Positions 48,371 to 62,456 of a stretch of DNA of 64,000 bases are shown here, piece after piece. Origin of the DNA: Trichoplax sp. H2 (taxonomy: Eukaryota > Placozoa > Uniplacotomia > Trichoplacea); NCBI GenBank assembly GCA_003344405.1, contig NOWV01000036.1:1-64000 (forward strand). Direction: 5' to 3'. Numbering within the stretch: position 1 is the stretch's first letter; each line of letters starts with the position of its first letter. Below the pieces are notes generated by a model. That model did no database searches. It was given only the letters and a program-made list of their open reading frames with translations, and was not told the origin of the DNA. A program made the translations under genes and the position numbers.

Positions 48371-51300
48371 AATCATGACAGCAATAGTACAATAGACTTT
48401 GATGAGATTATGATATAACAAGATATTTAATCGCTAAACATAGCAACCAAAGTTTGCTATAGCCCAACCTCTGCAACAGTTGAAAATTTAGTTCTATCAA
48501 GATATTTTCATCGATAACACGTGATAAAAATTGAAATTATCCCTTGAACAAATCAAAGTCGACCCTTGCAGTTAAGATGGCCATACTGGTGGTGTTTCAA
48601 TAGATTGAATTTTTAAATCATAAACTACATCATAACCTATGAGTCATTTGAGCTTTGTTTGGGTGATAATCGCTTAGATAATCATTTCAATTATCTTATG
48701 TATTACATGAAAGTGATTAGCTGCTACGATAGCCATAGTCGATGGTGTTATGATACTAACTGGATGTTCTACTTGAATACAAATTATCCTAAAAAGGGAA
48801 AGATTCAATTCAATCCGTTTCCTATTCTTTCTTTTGATTTTTTGTTGATGCAATAACAAGTCACGTAATATTATGTAATTTGAGAATTTCTTTATAAAAT
48901 AATAGGGTTTAACTTCTTCATCCAATGGGGACAAATTAGAATGAGTAGTAGAAGTAATTTGCTTATAGCGCTATTTTTTCCTATCGTTGGAAGACAGTAT
49001 AATGGAAAGAACTAGTGTAGCTTTTTTCAATAAATCAGGATTAAATTTGCAGTAAGGAATAATTTATTGTCTTGCCAAGTTAGCGATAACAGTCTAAAGC
49101 AAACTGATTTTCCGTAATTAAATGTTCAAGCAGATGATAAATGGAGAATCAACACAAATAAAATTATAAAGTAATCACTTTTAATCAATCATTCATTAAA
49201 CGTTGTCCATCAATTGACCAAATTCGCATGTAATCAGCAAAGTTATGTAGTTCGTTCAGATTGGCAAGTAGCTAGGGATTAGTACCCAACTGAGTAAAGT
49301 AGTAACTTACTATAGTTGTGCTATTGTAGAAGAGGAAATTATAAAGCCTTAATATAACACCATTTAGCGCATCCGAGCTTTGGCATCGTATTGATACGAC
49401 AATCACGACTATTTTGTCATCAATATTTCATGAAAATTTAAATTGTTACCTGATCGATTGATTTATTGCCCTTTTAAAATTTCCTACAAAATTCAGAGAA
49501 TGACGAAATAGGATCGATTTCCAACAGAAATTCTTTATACAATTCTCGATGTGTATGTATATCAATAGTCTCTACTACTTTCACGAACGTCATTGATGAC
49601 AGAAAATAAGCTCAACACAATGAATATAAAACGAAGAACTTCTTAAACCAAACTGATTACTGTACTAATTAAATCGTTTTAAATCACCATTTTACAGTCA
49701 ATGACGATCAATATCTGTAATGTATTCACTAATGTTTCATGAATAAAAATGAATTAGGTAACATGAAAATGAACAGTGTATTAACATGATGCTCGTAGAT
49801 TATTACTTGTAAATCGAGGCGATCAATTACATGGAAAATGTGCCCATGGTGTTTCCCCAAACTCGGGGCCGGTACAGAAAAATGGCTAAAAAATTTTTCT
49901 CTATGAAGTTGTAGATTGATTAATCTATCGGTAAACTGTGTTTCAATAAAATATCCGATTAGTAAAACGACTTATTTGATTTCTCTACTTGTACAGGAGA
50001 TGCTTATCCTTTTGTGTTGAGATTGTAATCAACGTGTTCATAAGTGATTTTTGCCCAATTCATTATAAATTTGTCACCATGACCTAAATACGAGTGTAAT
50101 TGCCTGCACAACTTCACCGTTCAGGTTTCGTCAAATTCATCCCTATCCGTAGCCTTTAAAAGCGCCCAAAAGGGCACTGGATAGAATACCAAAGACGATA
50201 ACCGATGGATAAGGGTAAGTAAGATCTATGGCAGTCTTTTTCCACGATACAATCTAGTTTAACATCTACGTCGATTGAGTTAGGACTACTCAAAGTTCAA
50301 AACTTTTAGAATGAAACCATTTTGCTTTCAAAACATGGACAACCGTCCAACTCTACGAATCATGACCCAACTTAAAATTCATAACGGCATGAAAAATAGA
50401 TGATATTTTATCGTACCATAAGCAATCTATCAATCTGATGCTAAAGGCAAACAAGAATAGCTACTTTGTATTTAATTACAGGAATTCAGGATTGGACATT
50501 ATTCATGTTGTCGGAAGAGAAGCATTATGTATACACCCGTATACGAGGATGAAAGCATGGTGCTATTAGTAAAATTGAAATAATGATTTTGATTGACCAT
50601 GATTTAAGGATAGAGAAAGGAGAGTGGATAGGAAGAGTGAATCACTTGAAAGTTAGTTACCTGGATATAGGGTGTGATAATGAGATATATTTGTTGCGAT
50701 AGTTGCTCATAATCTTGCTAATAGATCCATTGATAATGATGGATAATATCTAAATCTCTACCGTATCAAGCCGGCACTACTGATCGAAACGGTTTAAATT
50801 CCTGATGTTACGTTTGAATTAATTGGATCCATTTTTATTCCTGATAAAGAATGAAATGGAGACAACGACTTTCTCTGAAGATAGATTGACGTAGTAATTA
50901 GCCTGTAACCGACAAATTAACTGTAATATCTAAAGGTGTAGTGAAAAATGCGATTAAAATAGGAAAGAACTATTCTGAGATTTTAAATGAAACTCAAGCC
51001 ACGCATCTCATGGCGTAGAATTTATGAATATTTTGAACAATCAAGGCGATAAAAGTCCTAACTGATAAATTTAGTCATCAAGAAAAAATTGGGACGAAAT
51101 GCCGCAGTAGAGAAAGAGGGAATCAAATGGACACAACACTGTTTTGCTACTTTAAACTACATTATATCAAGTTTTGATTTCTTGTAAAAATGTTGAAAAC
51201 AAGCCGTTAATTAATTGCGCATCGCTGTTATATCGAAAGAAGAGTGACTATGATATTGAGATTAATTGGATGATGGAGTCCAATTCCGTTAGGTATAGAA

Positions 51301-54300
51301 GGATTGATTTTTCTTACTCTATGCCACTTACCTAATTTCTTCCTTACAATGAGACACAACTCGCCAGATCGATTCTACTTTCCTACTTCCCGTGAGGCCA
51401 AGTTTGTAAAATGGTCTATACAACCATGATGAAGTATTGGTTATTCTACCTTGAGCAAACTTTTTCGATTTATCAAAAGTAATTGGTTTAATGCGTCTAT
51501 CCTAGCACGAATGGAGAGAAATTTTCAACGCTTCAATTTAATGTTGTGGTTAAACTATAGGTAGAAAGGATAACAAGTCATGGATTGCATTGACCTAGAT
51601 ACTACAGAATGGGAAAAAATTCAAGGATAAATGATTGGTTGATAGTCGATTTTAATACTTTAAATAGTTTGTTGTAGTCTATTCTTTTGGATTTAATGTA
51701 TGCCAGTCTAGTTGAAGGAATAGGTAAAGAATTGTTCGTAGAATAAACAGTTGTTAATGCAGGTGATGGAGTATAGGCTGTATCGATCATGGAGCATTGC
51801 CACAGTCTACAATAGTCACTCCTTCAATTTTCTTGGGGGCAGTTACTTTGTTCTAACTCTTATTCTTGTTTATTGGTTCAATTTAATTTCTGTCCATAGC
51901 CAAATAATATGAGTGGTGCAGCCAATTTTCTCACGCCTGCTCCTTGATGCTTAGTTATTGTTTCTTCTTCAAATTAACATGATGAGTAATGGCTAAGTTT
52001 ACTTTCTATTGTTTCTTCTTGGCATGTGATAATATCGTTTACTATTTAAATATCGGCCATAACAACACTTTCTTTGAGGATACTATTGTCTTGCCTATCC
52101 TCCATTTCTACTGTGGTTGGTCGTTCAATATTTGTCCTTTTAAGATGGATAACTTGATCAACTTGCCCAACACGCTGCTTGAAGTAGATCCATTAGATAG
52201 CAGAAGGGGAAAGCGATTTAAGACTGTGCAATGAACGGTAAAGATATTTTCTTTTCTATTTGGGTGTTGGGCATTGAGAGGCAAGATGTTATGCTGGCTC
52301 GAATTCATGATATAAATGGTATGCCCATCTTATTGTTATTCTAAACTAGACTAGATTAATATCTTTTCCGTTGATTGTTAATCCCATGTAGAGGAATTGC
52401 CTATAGAGTTGAATGCTACAGGGTTAGAATACTTTTGAAAGGGAAGAAATGAATATAGACAAGTAATTGATTGGATAAAAATGCTATTCAACCAGGTGTG
52501 GTGATACCAACAGTTCTATTGGAATATTTTGAAACCTTAACTACAGTATGCCAGTAGAACTGCTGAGAGAATCAATAGTAGTAGCTATAGAAGATAATTA
52601 AGTTATGCAAACTATGTTCATTCAAAATGAATAGTTTACGCACTATATTAAACGCTTAGCAGGCCATAACGAATGAATGATTCAATGGTATTTAATTACT
52701 CTACAAAGTGATCGATGTGGTTGATTCATTAAGAAATTCTTAGCTTTTGCTTTGTAGGATTAAATTTCTACATGCATATTTTATATTATTAAGGTGGACA
52801 TATCTATCATACGGCTATTTATGGATAATCTTGTCAATAGCTATTGAATTGGGAACAGAATGAGACTACTAATACAAGTTATGCATCTATGAGAAAACTA
52901 TTTTTCTACGTTATATCCGATAGAACCCCTTTATAAAAGTAGTTAAACTCGATCTATATCACTTGGAAAAACGAACGGTTAGTTATTATGAAGTTGTCTA
53001 TTGAAGTCCATTACGGACTTTAGGAATGATGCTATTAATTCTTCATGTCTACTCACAAACACTTGCGGTAAGAGAGCAAAATGAATCCACGATTTACTAA
53101 TCGCTGGAATACTGCCAATTTAGCTATTAAACATGATATTATAGTCTCAATAAGAGAATAATAAAGGAAAATTAATTTATTTATGTCGCGTATTAATAAC
53201 TCTACATATGGGAAAACATGCAGCACCATACTAGCATAGTATTCCGAGTGTGAATTTATGACATCATTTACTAAAGTGAAGAATCAAGTATCTTTACGAG
53301 CAGTTAAGTTTTATTAAAATTATGAAGTTAATATTATAAGGTACAGCAGTATAGGATATCGTTTCAGTTATCATGCAGTTCTTGCTTTATGCAATAGAAG
53401 ATAATGAAAGATTCTAGTTTACTTTTAACCAATGGATTCTCAACTTGTTTACAGACTAAATAGTGAAAGGTGATGTATACACGTTATATACTAACCGCAT
53501 ACTTTTACGCTCTACAAATAGATATTCTAAGAAAACTATTTACTGATTATGATATCTAATTAATATCCTTGCCCATGGTATATATGCCCTGAAGCTGTGG
53601 GCAATGAAAATAACTTAATTATCCTGTCATAGGCTTAGGAATTAGCTGGAAAATAGAATGTCTAGTACTGTTATTATATCGCGAATACCAGATCGATGGC
53701 TGTTGCTAATCTTGATTGATAATGTTATTCGTGTTAACGATATAGCAATTGTTTTTGCCTTTGATGCGGGTATAATTATATTATAACTGACAGACTAGTT
53801 GCCATTCCCTAGCTTTTATAATTAATCAAAAAGAATGACTTACTTACTAACTGAGGTACACTCCATAGCGCTGGTACTCCATATTTGATAGTACCTGTAT
53901 ACAAGGGTAAAAATTCTCAAGTGTTAATATGCTTCAAGGTAAATTGAGCAATCATGACGATAGTGCATTTCTTTCAATAAAATGAAAACGTTGAAATTGG
54001 TACTGTTATGCTGACAATAATGTTAAATATGTATGGAATGAAATTGAAATTGATCTGTAATTAGCCAGAGGAGATCAATATTCGATAACCGATTTCTATT
54101 CAATTTTAGTGTAGGACATGTTTTTGTCAATAGTAGTAACTTATGTCATGGTCAGGAATTTGGCTAATTGAATTAATTCGTTCGGAGCTAAATGGCTCCC
54201 CGTAGGCCACTTTATAGCTTTTATTCTGTTTTATGATCGTTCTGTTAAAACAACAATATCCGGAAATACTAGCTTCATTAGAGATATACTACAGCGTAAT

Positions 54301-55650
54301 CCAACATTGCGGACAATGAAAGCAATTTGTAATGTCTTGGTGGATTGGCTTTAGACTAATTGAACAGAAAGTCATTAATTTTGTTTAATTTTATAATGAA
54401 AAGGTCGTAAAGTGATGTAATAACCATTATGCATAAAATAAAATAAATTAACCTTATCACTAAGATGATGTATAGCAAATTGGGGATATAGTAGCAGAAG
54501 GCTAAGAATTTTTCATCCCATAGAGATTAAGATACGAATGCTATCGCCGTGCTAAAATATTATGCATGTTATAACTTTTATCCTAATTCCAGAATAGATT
54601 GAATATTTTTCATCTGCCCTAATCATGCATTTAAAGTCCTAGCTATTATCCATAAATGATATGAATTTTAACTGAATTTGAAAAATTCTTTTATAATCTA
54701 CAAAAATTTAGACCTAAGGTCCATTTGGTCAATATTGAAATAGGTTAAACCCCAAACCTTCAATGCAAATATAAATCAGATTTATTTCGTTTCAGGATGA
54801 AATGAATTATGAAAATAGCCTAATTACATAATGTATGAGGTAATTTGGTGACAGTGTCGCTTAAATGGATCATTTCGGAGGAATATAGGTTATACCATAC
54901 TGTTTCTTTTTGTCTTTACTGTTTAGTAGCATAATCGTATACAGTAATACAGGATAATATCGTGATTGGAATACTGCTAATGCGGTTCATAAATCTAGCT
55001 GTGCATTGGTACTGCAGCTAGAATCGATGTGTTCAGTTTATTAAATACTCATTTAAGTCAATATCGTATTCAATGCTTAGTGTAATTCGTAGCGTAAAAT
55101 AGAAAGACCTACATGGAAATAAGCTTTGAGAGTGCAAATACGAGTTTAATTCTGAACCATTGAGTTAGAAGATCCTGTTTAGAACAATATCTTTCACATA
55201 TGGCGAACATGTGCAATTGTGAATGCGGTACTACAATATAGCATAGCGGTTTACTTCTTTAAATGCTTCATAAATGCAGCTTGTAACAATGAACTATGCT
55301 ACTCGACTACGTAATATTATCCGAAGCAGCTTCTACTATTACTGAAGGACTAGAATTAATGTTAGCGATCCTTCGGAGAAGAGTTTTAAAAATAGCCTTT
55401 CAATTAATTTTACAATTTAGTCGTTCTGTTAGGCGCTATAGCGCATGAGAATACTCACAGTAATTTATGAATTGGTTTACACTTAAAGAAAGACAGAACC
55501 TATTCGATCTGATGTGAATAATAAACGTTAAGAATGTGTTTGCAGCTACTTCTTTTTTAATTTAGTCACATCTGCCTTCGCTGTAAAACGACGGTGTTTG
55601 CAAATATTAATAAGGTAAATTTTAAACTTTACAACCTTTTGCTTTCATCA
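48371..55650. other. Gene-poor spacer
   Basis: More than 7 kb in which I find no exon set. Frames of 60-86 codons occur on both strands (for example 48659-48856, 51989-52234) but have no motif, no splice partners and biased composition. Most of the stretch is unremarkable AT-rich DNA. Confidence 0.45.
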
Positions 55651-55654
55651 TGGA

Positions 55655-56365
55655 GTATGGTGTTCGGTATCAAGGGTTGGTAATTGGGTATTCATTGAAT
55701 AGTATTCCATCTCTCACTCTAGCTTCAATTACTGTGATAACGAAAATGGTAATTTTAAGTGAGTCATTTCTGTCTTCCATAGTAGCTTAAGTCATTATGA
55801 TACTAAAGATAGGTATCAATTACAGTTATTTCCATCAGCTACAATAGCTTAAGTTACTATGCTATCAGGATGCCAATATTAACTGAATCATTTCTAACTT
55901 GCATTGCCGCTTAATATCAATTGCTCTAGTGTCTACGACGGGATGATCAGCTGAGTCACTCTGTCTATCACGACTACTTGGCAACCATTGCTATCATGAG
56001 AATCAATTTTGTTATTTCTATTTTCATGATAATTTAAGATGTTATGATATCAACGTTGGCAATATCCACTGAATAATCTCCATCTCTCATGGCATCATCA
56101 TGGCTTTAAATGTAATGCTGTCAAAGGAGTCCACATCGATGGAGTTGTTTTCATCTCACATTGTAGCTTTCATTACTATGATATCATAGATGGCAAAATC
56201 AATTGAGCCATTTCTATCTTTCATTCTACGGTAGCATCATCGGATACGACGATGACCAAGGTGAGAATATCCATGAAGTCATTTCCATCTGTTATTGTAG
56301 CCTCCATTGCTATCATACTCGTATCAAAGATAGTAATATCCATAGAGTCATTCTTTCCTATTGAC
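55655..56365. repeat. Degenerate minisatellite, 55-72 bp unit, about ten copies
   Basis: Each unit starts near TCATTTCTATCTTTCATT, passes through a GTAGC-T-A segment, then ATTACTATGATATCA, a GATGGCAA-like block and ATATCCA-TGAG before the next TCATTT. Units begin at roughly 55765, 55826, 55890, 55958, 56013, 56075, 56146, 56209, 56279 and 56348. Units are well diverged from each other, so the array is old. Confidence 0.65.
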
Positions 56366-56639
56366 TATTGAAATAGAGTGACAAGGCTTCGCTTCTCTAA
56401 CTATTACTATATTGAATAAGAGAAATCATGCAAGATACCATGACCTTGTGACAGTACTTGGAATGTACGATGCATTCCAAAGTATTAAAACTATTCCAAT
56501 AGAAATAGATGAAAATAAATATTAAAATGAAGTGGGAGATGATGATTCTAAAATTACGCAAGGTGCCACACGCTGCATTTTCTAGATGATGCGTGAAATG
56601 CTAACGTTCGAGGATAGGAGGAATGACCTATTTTCATTC

Positions 56640-57660
56640 ATTCTATCCATAGCGCGATTTATGCCTAGTAGTGCATTCAGATTGAATTTTTAGAAAACGT
56701 GTTTTGTATTTCAGATTGGAGTGGGATCGTCCAAGGTGAACTATCTTCGCATTTCGAAGTGACGAAGAAGGAAGCTGCAAAGGACTGGTATGCAGTCAGC
56801 ATCTCGTCTAGACTAGATTTCATCGAGTAAAAGACGAGTCCAGTCGTGAGTCGTTGACCAGCTCTCAAACTTTCCTGTACTTAGGATCGAGTTTCTATGG
56901 AGTGTCAAGGACGATCTCCGCGGCGATACAGTTACGGCAGTTGAGTCCAGTGCTGGCTACAGTTACAGTACTCCGTATCGGCAGAGATGTTGCCAGTATA
57001 CTGTACTGTAGTGCGGCGCATTACGCCACAAGTATGGTCTAGCCACAACCAATTAACCGGGGAATCCGTCCATCCGGACGCGGTCAGCTCCTGGTCCCGT
57101 GATCTTGATTGACTGTACAGTACTTAGTACTGTATACCTTGTTACTGTGCTTCGTATGACATCTTGCGTATTCTATTCCTTGTTTGACAAAGCTGAAGCG
57201 GTACAGACCGTACAGACCGTACAGTACACTATTGTGCACTAGAGTCTTAACGTCTCTACTGTACTGTACTGTGCACGACAGCGCAGCCGCCAGTGTAAAA
57301 GCAAAAGGACAAGCAAGAATGACATCCGTCCGTCTGGACAAGGTCAGCTCCTGGTCCCGTGATCTTGATTGACTGTACTTAGTACTGTAGCGTAGCGAAT
57401 GAAAATGCTCTACTACAGTACTGTACTGTGCTGTACAGTAGTGTACAGTACAGTACTGACTTGTGCATACTTAGCTGAAGCGCTGCAGTACACTATTAGC
57501 GTCTCTAAAAATGTGCATGACAGCGCAGCCGCCAGTGTACAAGCAAAAGGGCAAGCAAGAATGGCCTTATCACATGATAACACGGTCGTAGACAATAGGC
57601 TCAGCAGAAAGAGTATCGTAGATACGACTTGGATGACCCCTTATCGATAGCGATAGATAT
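56640..57660. repeat. GC-richer repeat block with GTAC-type palindromes
   Basis: Two long direct repeats stand out. CGGTCAGCTCCTGGTCCCGT-GATCTTGATTGACTGTAC occurs near 57080 and again, with AAGGTCAGC, near 57340. GACAGCGCAGCCGCCAGTGT-A-AAGCAAAAGG-CAAGCAAGAATG occurs near 57278 and 57523. They are joined by runs built from TACTGTAC and GTACAGTA, which are self-complementary. Copies are close to identical, so duplication is recent. Short frames in the block repeat the same peptides and are not taken as genes. Confidence 0.8.
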
Positions 57661-57990
57661 AGATAGTCTTGGCCCGATACAGGAGAGAGTGTTGCAAAAC
57701 AACTTGTTTATTGGTAGAAGAAATTGGAAAATGATTCTAATTGAACTGGACTTGATGTTCCATGCGTGTTAATGGACTATATCAGAGCGAGACGAATCTG
57801 ATGCAATGATCGTCACGACCTTGTTGAGAAAGAAAACGGCTGATGGCAACATGAGTGTACTGTAGTAAACGGAAGATTAATCAGCAGCTTTAGCTTTTAC
57901 AAATTGAATCCTAAAACCATAATTGACCTATAGCTATCAACTATCCAATAGACGTGTATTATTACCATCAAACAAGTTGAATATTTCACC

Positions 57991-60900
57991 ATGGAACTTG
58001 CTATCGTTTGGGTAAGTGATGGAATGAAACAATCGATTTATGATCTTGAATGATTTATTTTTTATTTTTTGTTACAATGAATCACTTGGCTTTCATTTAG
58101 AGAGGAAAGATAATATTGTAATAAGTCAATATTTCATGAATGATGGCATACACTGCATAATTATGATGTATTTTCTGATGATGTAATACGTTGATAATTT
58201 ACTGATAGGTTTTCCTTATCATTGCCGGTGGTGTAATAGTAGGAGGTCTTCTAATTGCGGCAATCGTATATCTAGTCGTTGTCTGCAAAAGGTTTGTAAA
58301 TTCCATTGAATATGCGTGCGATATATGGCTACCAAATATCACGCTAAATATTAATATATACATACTCGTATCATGAGAAATGACAATTCGCGCTATACGA
58401 AATGGTAGCGCCGATAGGATTATCAGATAGCCCCCCAAAAACAAGGACTGCGTTTTATTTTACGATTACATAGTGAAGATGAATCACTATCGGTAGTGTA
58501 ATTCACAATAGACGTAAAACAAATCCTTCTGTAGTTTCTTGATGATATTACCAAAGAGAAGGTTTTGAATATCGGGTTTCTGTACTACTACATATAGTTG
58601 ATTATCACTTCCATGATAGATAAAGTGCCTTTTTTTATGAAAGCGGTCGCCGTCATGTTACGTAGTCATCGAATACAAACATGCTTGTTAATTGAATGAT
58701 TCCATATGGCTCGTATGATGTAATCTATCCGGCTGTGTATGATATCAACAAAGGTCCGACCTTGTGGAATCTTAGTTTAGGAATAAAGGCCGGAGACACA
58801 ACAGATTCATTTGATACTTTCACTTTATCGAAACAACTGCAAAAATCAACTTGTTTAAGATATCAACACACCAATGTACTGTACAGTGTACAGTGTGCAT
58901 CCTGCAGCTTAGATCGTTTGTTTCGTTGTAGAAACTGTAAATCATGCTTTCCTTACTATACGCAATACAGTGGAGAAAGCAATTGGATAAAGTCAATCGC
59001 TAACCTTTGCTATTTGTATCATAAATTTAGAAGAAAGGATCGTATCACTTTTATTGCATCAACCGATGAAACTGTTCGATTTGCTGATAAATTACATAAT
59101 GATCAGCTTCAAGAGCAAATTAGTAAACAAGGTCATGATTAACTACTTGTAATTTTATATGCTGATTGCTTTATTAAATGTTGGCAAATTTAATTGCACC
59201 ATAAATAGATGCGGCTCTGCTGAATGCCCAGTTCTATCTGCGCTCCAACACCTCATTTATATTTGTTAAGGAATTAGTCGAAATTGGTGAGTTAAAAAAC
59301 TTACAGTTGTTTCTGCTAGTACAGTAGAATACTTGACGTAATTTTCCTTGACGTCCAACAACTTTTTCTTAATGCACGGAATTCTAGGCGCTGATATTGA
59401 TACCTACTGGTACGAAGTACGACACAGAAAATTACAGGGTTCATGCCTTTTAAAGCTATTAAACAAACCCAAACACATAAAGTTTCCTTTTACCTCTGAA
59501 ACTGCAAATTCCTTGGATGAATTATTCACTTCTTTGAACGTAATGATGCAACTTGTATAGCAATAATGATACTGCAATGCTGTAATTGATTACACTTGTT
59601 TTCAAAAAGCTTCGATTTATTTTACATCCATTCAGAACTGATTAGGGTATTCCACTTATTAGGCATATAAATTACATGTGCATGCTCTTTAATTAATTAT
59701 AATTTACTTGATCTTGCTGTAAATTCATTTTTTATCCATTGATATTTATTCGTACATTTCATTGACAGCATGATCAATATTTCAATTCAATAAGGACATT
59801 AAAGCGTCAATTAATTTAAATCTGTACTCAGCTCAAATTGATCTTCTTTGTTAGCATCCTTATATTTGGCCCACTACCAAATTTGACTTCATGGTGAAGT
59901 ACAATAAAGTGATTTTAACTCAACCCTTTTCTACTCAAGGTTCCTTAAAAGACGTCATTTATCAAGTATGCATATAGATCAGTTGTTAAATTGATAGTAA
60001 TTTCTAGCTTCGTACAATTCATGTAAATTAATTGAATTATATATAGATATCTGATAGCACTTATCGTAAGCACAAAAATACGTAAAATTTATATTGATGC
60101 GGCAGTTATAGGTTAATTTTTTTAAGATAAATAACTGTATTGCGGTAGATTCATTTTCTGGTTAGTCTTTAGAATTACGTTGATATTCGGTTGTTCCGTG
60201 ATATTTCAAAGCTAATTTTTTGCCAAAGATCAAGCAACAAGTAACACTTTGCTGATCCTTAACTGTTCATTACAATTTTTTGTTGCTATAGGTTGATCCA
60301 CGTAGTACCTGGGGAACAAAATATTGTCGTAAAGGGAAAAAAATATCGACAAACATGATTAAACGATATGGAAGACAGATCTTAGAGGTTTGTTAAATTT
60401 TAACAAGCTTAAATCAAGACCTTTATTACTAACGAAAGATTTGATAGTTAGCATGAATACATAGCTACAACCAAAACGATTGCATTGTTATTCAACACAC
60501 GAAAGTTATAATGGATTGTGATATCTTTAGGCAATATTATACTTGAAAGATAACGGATTTACTGTACATAATAATATTCACTCTGGAAATGTTATGGTAG
60601 AAAGAGGAAATTGTCGGTAAGTAATCCATTAATATGTATTAGAGAACGCTTTAGGAGGTACCCTTGTGCCGGTAGATCAGCAGCAATACCAATTAAACCT
60701 TGAATAAAGCTAAATAATTCCATTGTAGGCTGCTGGGCTACCAGGATTTCTTATTGCGTAGAAAAGCCCGTAACCACTCTCTGATTAGCCAATATGCTAA
60801 AAATAAATCGGAGATTTATGATGTATTACTTTTTGGTAAGGAAATGAGAACTGGCTTTATTTTTTAAATCCAACTTTAAGGGCAAATGAATTGGCTTATA

Positions 60901-62456
60901 TCGATATTCATACCTATATTTTCAGGTCATATGCTATATGAAATGATATTTGGCTATGAATTACAGACAGGAATGCCTTCTGTAGAAGATCTTCAAAGAT
61001 GCAAGAATGAAGAAAAATCGAATGTAAATAAATATGGATTCGATTTTGATTTAAATTTATAGACATATTCACATATTGTGAAATTCACACTTTGTTATAA
61101 ATATAAGGATTATAATAATGGTTTTACATTACAAATTTATATAGATACTAGAATTCACCTTTGGCTTAAACAGTGGAAATATACCATCATTTCAGAAGGT
61201 GCTGAGATGGAATATGCGTATTTAGAATATATATAATCTTTCTTCAAATGATTTGCGTTATAACACAAGATTTATTTTTTATTTTTTTTTAAGTAATTTC
61301 TTTTATTTTAGCATAAAATGATTTGATGTAAATAAGCAATAAGTAACGTTACGACTCCTATTTCAATTTATTCAGTTGGTTACACATACATTTTTTGCTG
61401 ATGTTGAACTTGAAGAATTAAAACAACGTTACGGACAGGTAAGTCATAGTATGATCCTTTCAATAACCGTGTTTATAAATGAATTAATTGGTTAACGTAA
61501 ATTGTTGTCGAAGTCGTAGAACACTATATGTAGAGCGACTCGTATTTCAGTAGACATGTATATTATATTATCGAAATAGCAATGAGAATTTGTTTTCACA
61601 AATCTTTTGCACAGGTTGATATCAAAGAAGATGCACGAATGATACTAAATCTTGTTAATCGCAGGAGGAGCTCAAAAGGAAGGTAAATTCGAATTACAAT
61701 TGAAATTTGTAGTCTTTTAAATAACTTGATAGGTACCCTGATGTAGGATCAATTGATCCTAGCATTGCAATATGACTAATATCTGTATCGTTCGTTACTA
61801 TTTGTAAGGGCTCAACCTGCAGTACATACAACTATCAGCAATCCTGGCTTAAGCTCTCTTGTCGAAGATGACACAATATCTTCTATGACCTCAGAGTGAG
61901 TAGATATATCATTCTAAATGTTTTATGCATTAAATTACCATAGCTACAAAGGAAGTTTACGATATGACGCTTTAATCGCAGGGTTGAAACTGCTTCACAA
62001 CGATCACAGCTAGAACCTGCTCCGGACCCAAGGGCAGATCTCATGGCTAGCATTGCCGCAAGAGTTAGGAGTATGGCTGCTTCACCTTCTAGCCCAACAG
62101 CGTCATCGCCTGTATCAGCGGCTACTCCATTAAATTTCTCACAACCTCAGGAAACTTCGTCAATGGTGACAACGCCAATAGCTTCCCCGCTACTTCCAAC
62201 AATACCCAAATTACATAAATCGACTACACCAGTAGCTCCTCCATTGCCACCTCAAGCACCAAAAGCCCCCAAATCGACTATACCAATAGCTCCTCCGATG
62301 CCTCCTCCGGCACCTAAATTACCAAATGTTGAATATAAATCGACTCCTCGTCCAAAGTCGGCAGGAAAAGATACCATGGCTCTTCTTAAAGATATTCGCA
62401 AAGGCTCAAAGTTAAGGAAAGCCGTTACCAACGATCGAAGTGCTCCAAAAATCTAA
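57991..62456 (+). CDS. PXK/Slob-family pseudokinase with N-terminal membrane anchor and C-terminal WH2 motif
   Basis: Relative of PXK (MONaKA) and Drosophila Slob, regulators of Na,K-ATPase or Slo channels. Thirteen exons close in phase: 57991-58011, 58209-58291, 58776-59122, 59388-59539, 59855-59965, 60292-60387, 60531-60616, 60729-60835, 60926-61023, 61376-61438, 61615-61682, 61809-61895, 61982-62456, giving about 597 residues. MELAIVW is joined to a 25-residue hydrophobic helix (VFLIIAGGVIVGGLLIAAIV) ending VCK. A Cys-rich piece follows (CASC..CRNCKSC), then a kinase fold: GSCLLKLLN, YGRQILEAILYLKDNGFTVH, NNIHSGNVM, GHMLYEMIFGYEL. The catalytic Asp of the HRD position is Asn and the DFG Asp is Gly, so it should be inactive. 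The tail is Pro-rich with a WH2 motif (MALLKDIRKGSKLRKA) and ends SAPKI as in PXK. Exon 3's acceptor and a possible extra exon near 58.43 kb are the least certain points. Confidence 0.82.

Noticed and set aside
58435-58496. Possible extra exon (reading PQKQGLRFILRLHSEDESLS) in the PXK-like gene
   Set aside because: The peptide looks plausible, but its phase fits neither neighbouring junction, so it was left out.
58696-58775. Upstream extension of PXK-like exon 3 as a separate ATG start
   Set aside because: An AG acceptor at 58774-58775 joins in phase to the transmembrane exon, which gives a better gene model than an independent start; transcripts would decide.
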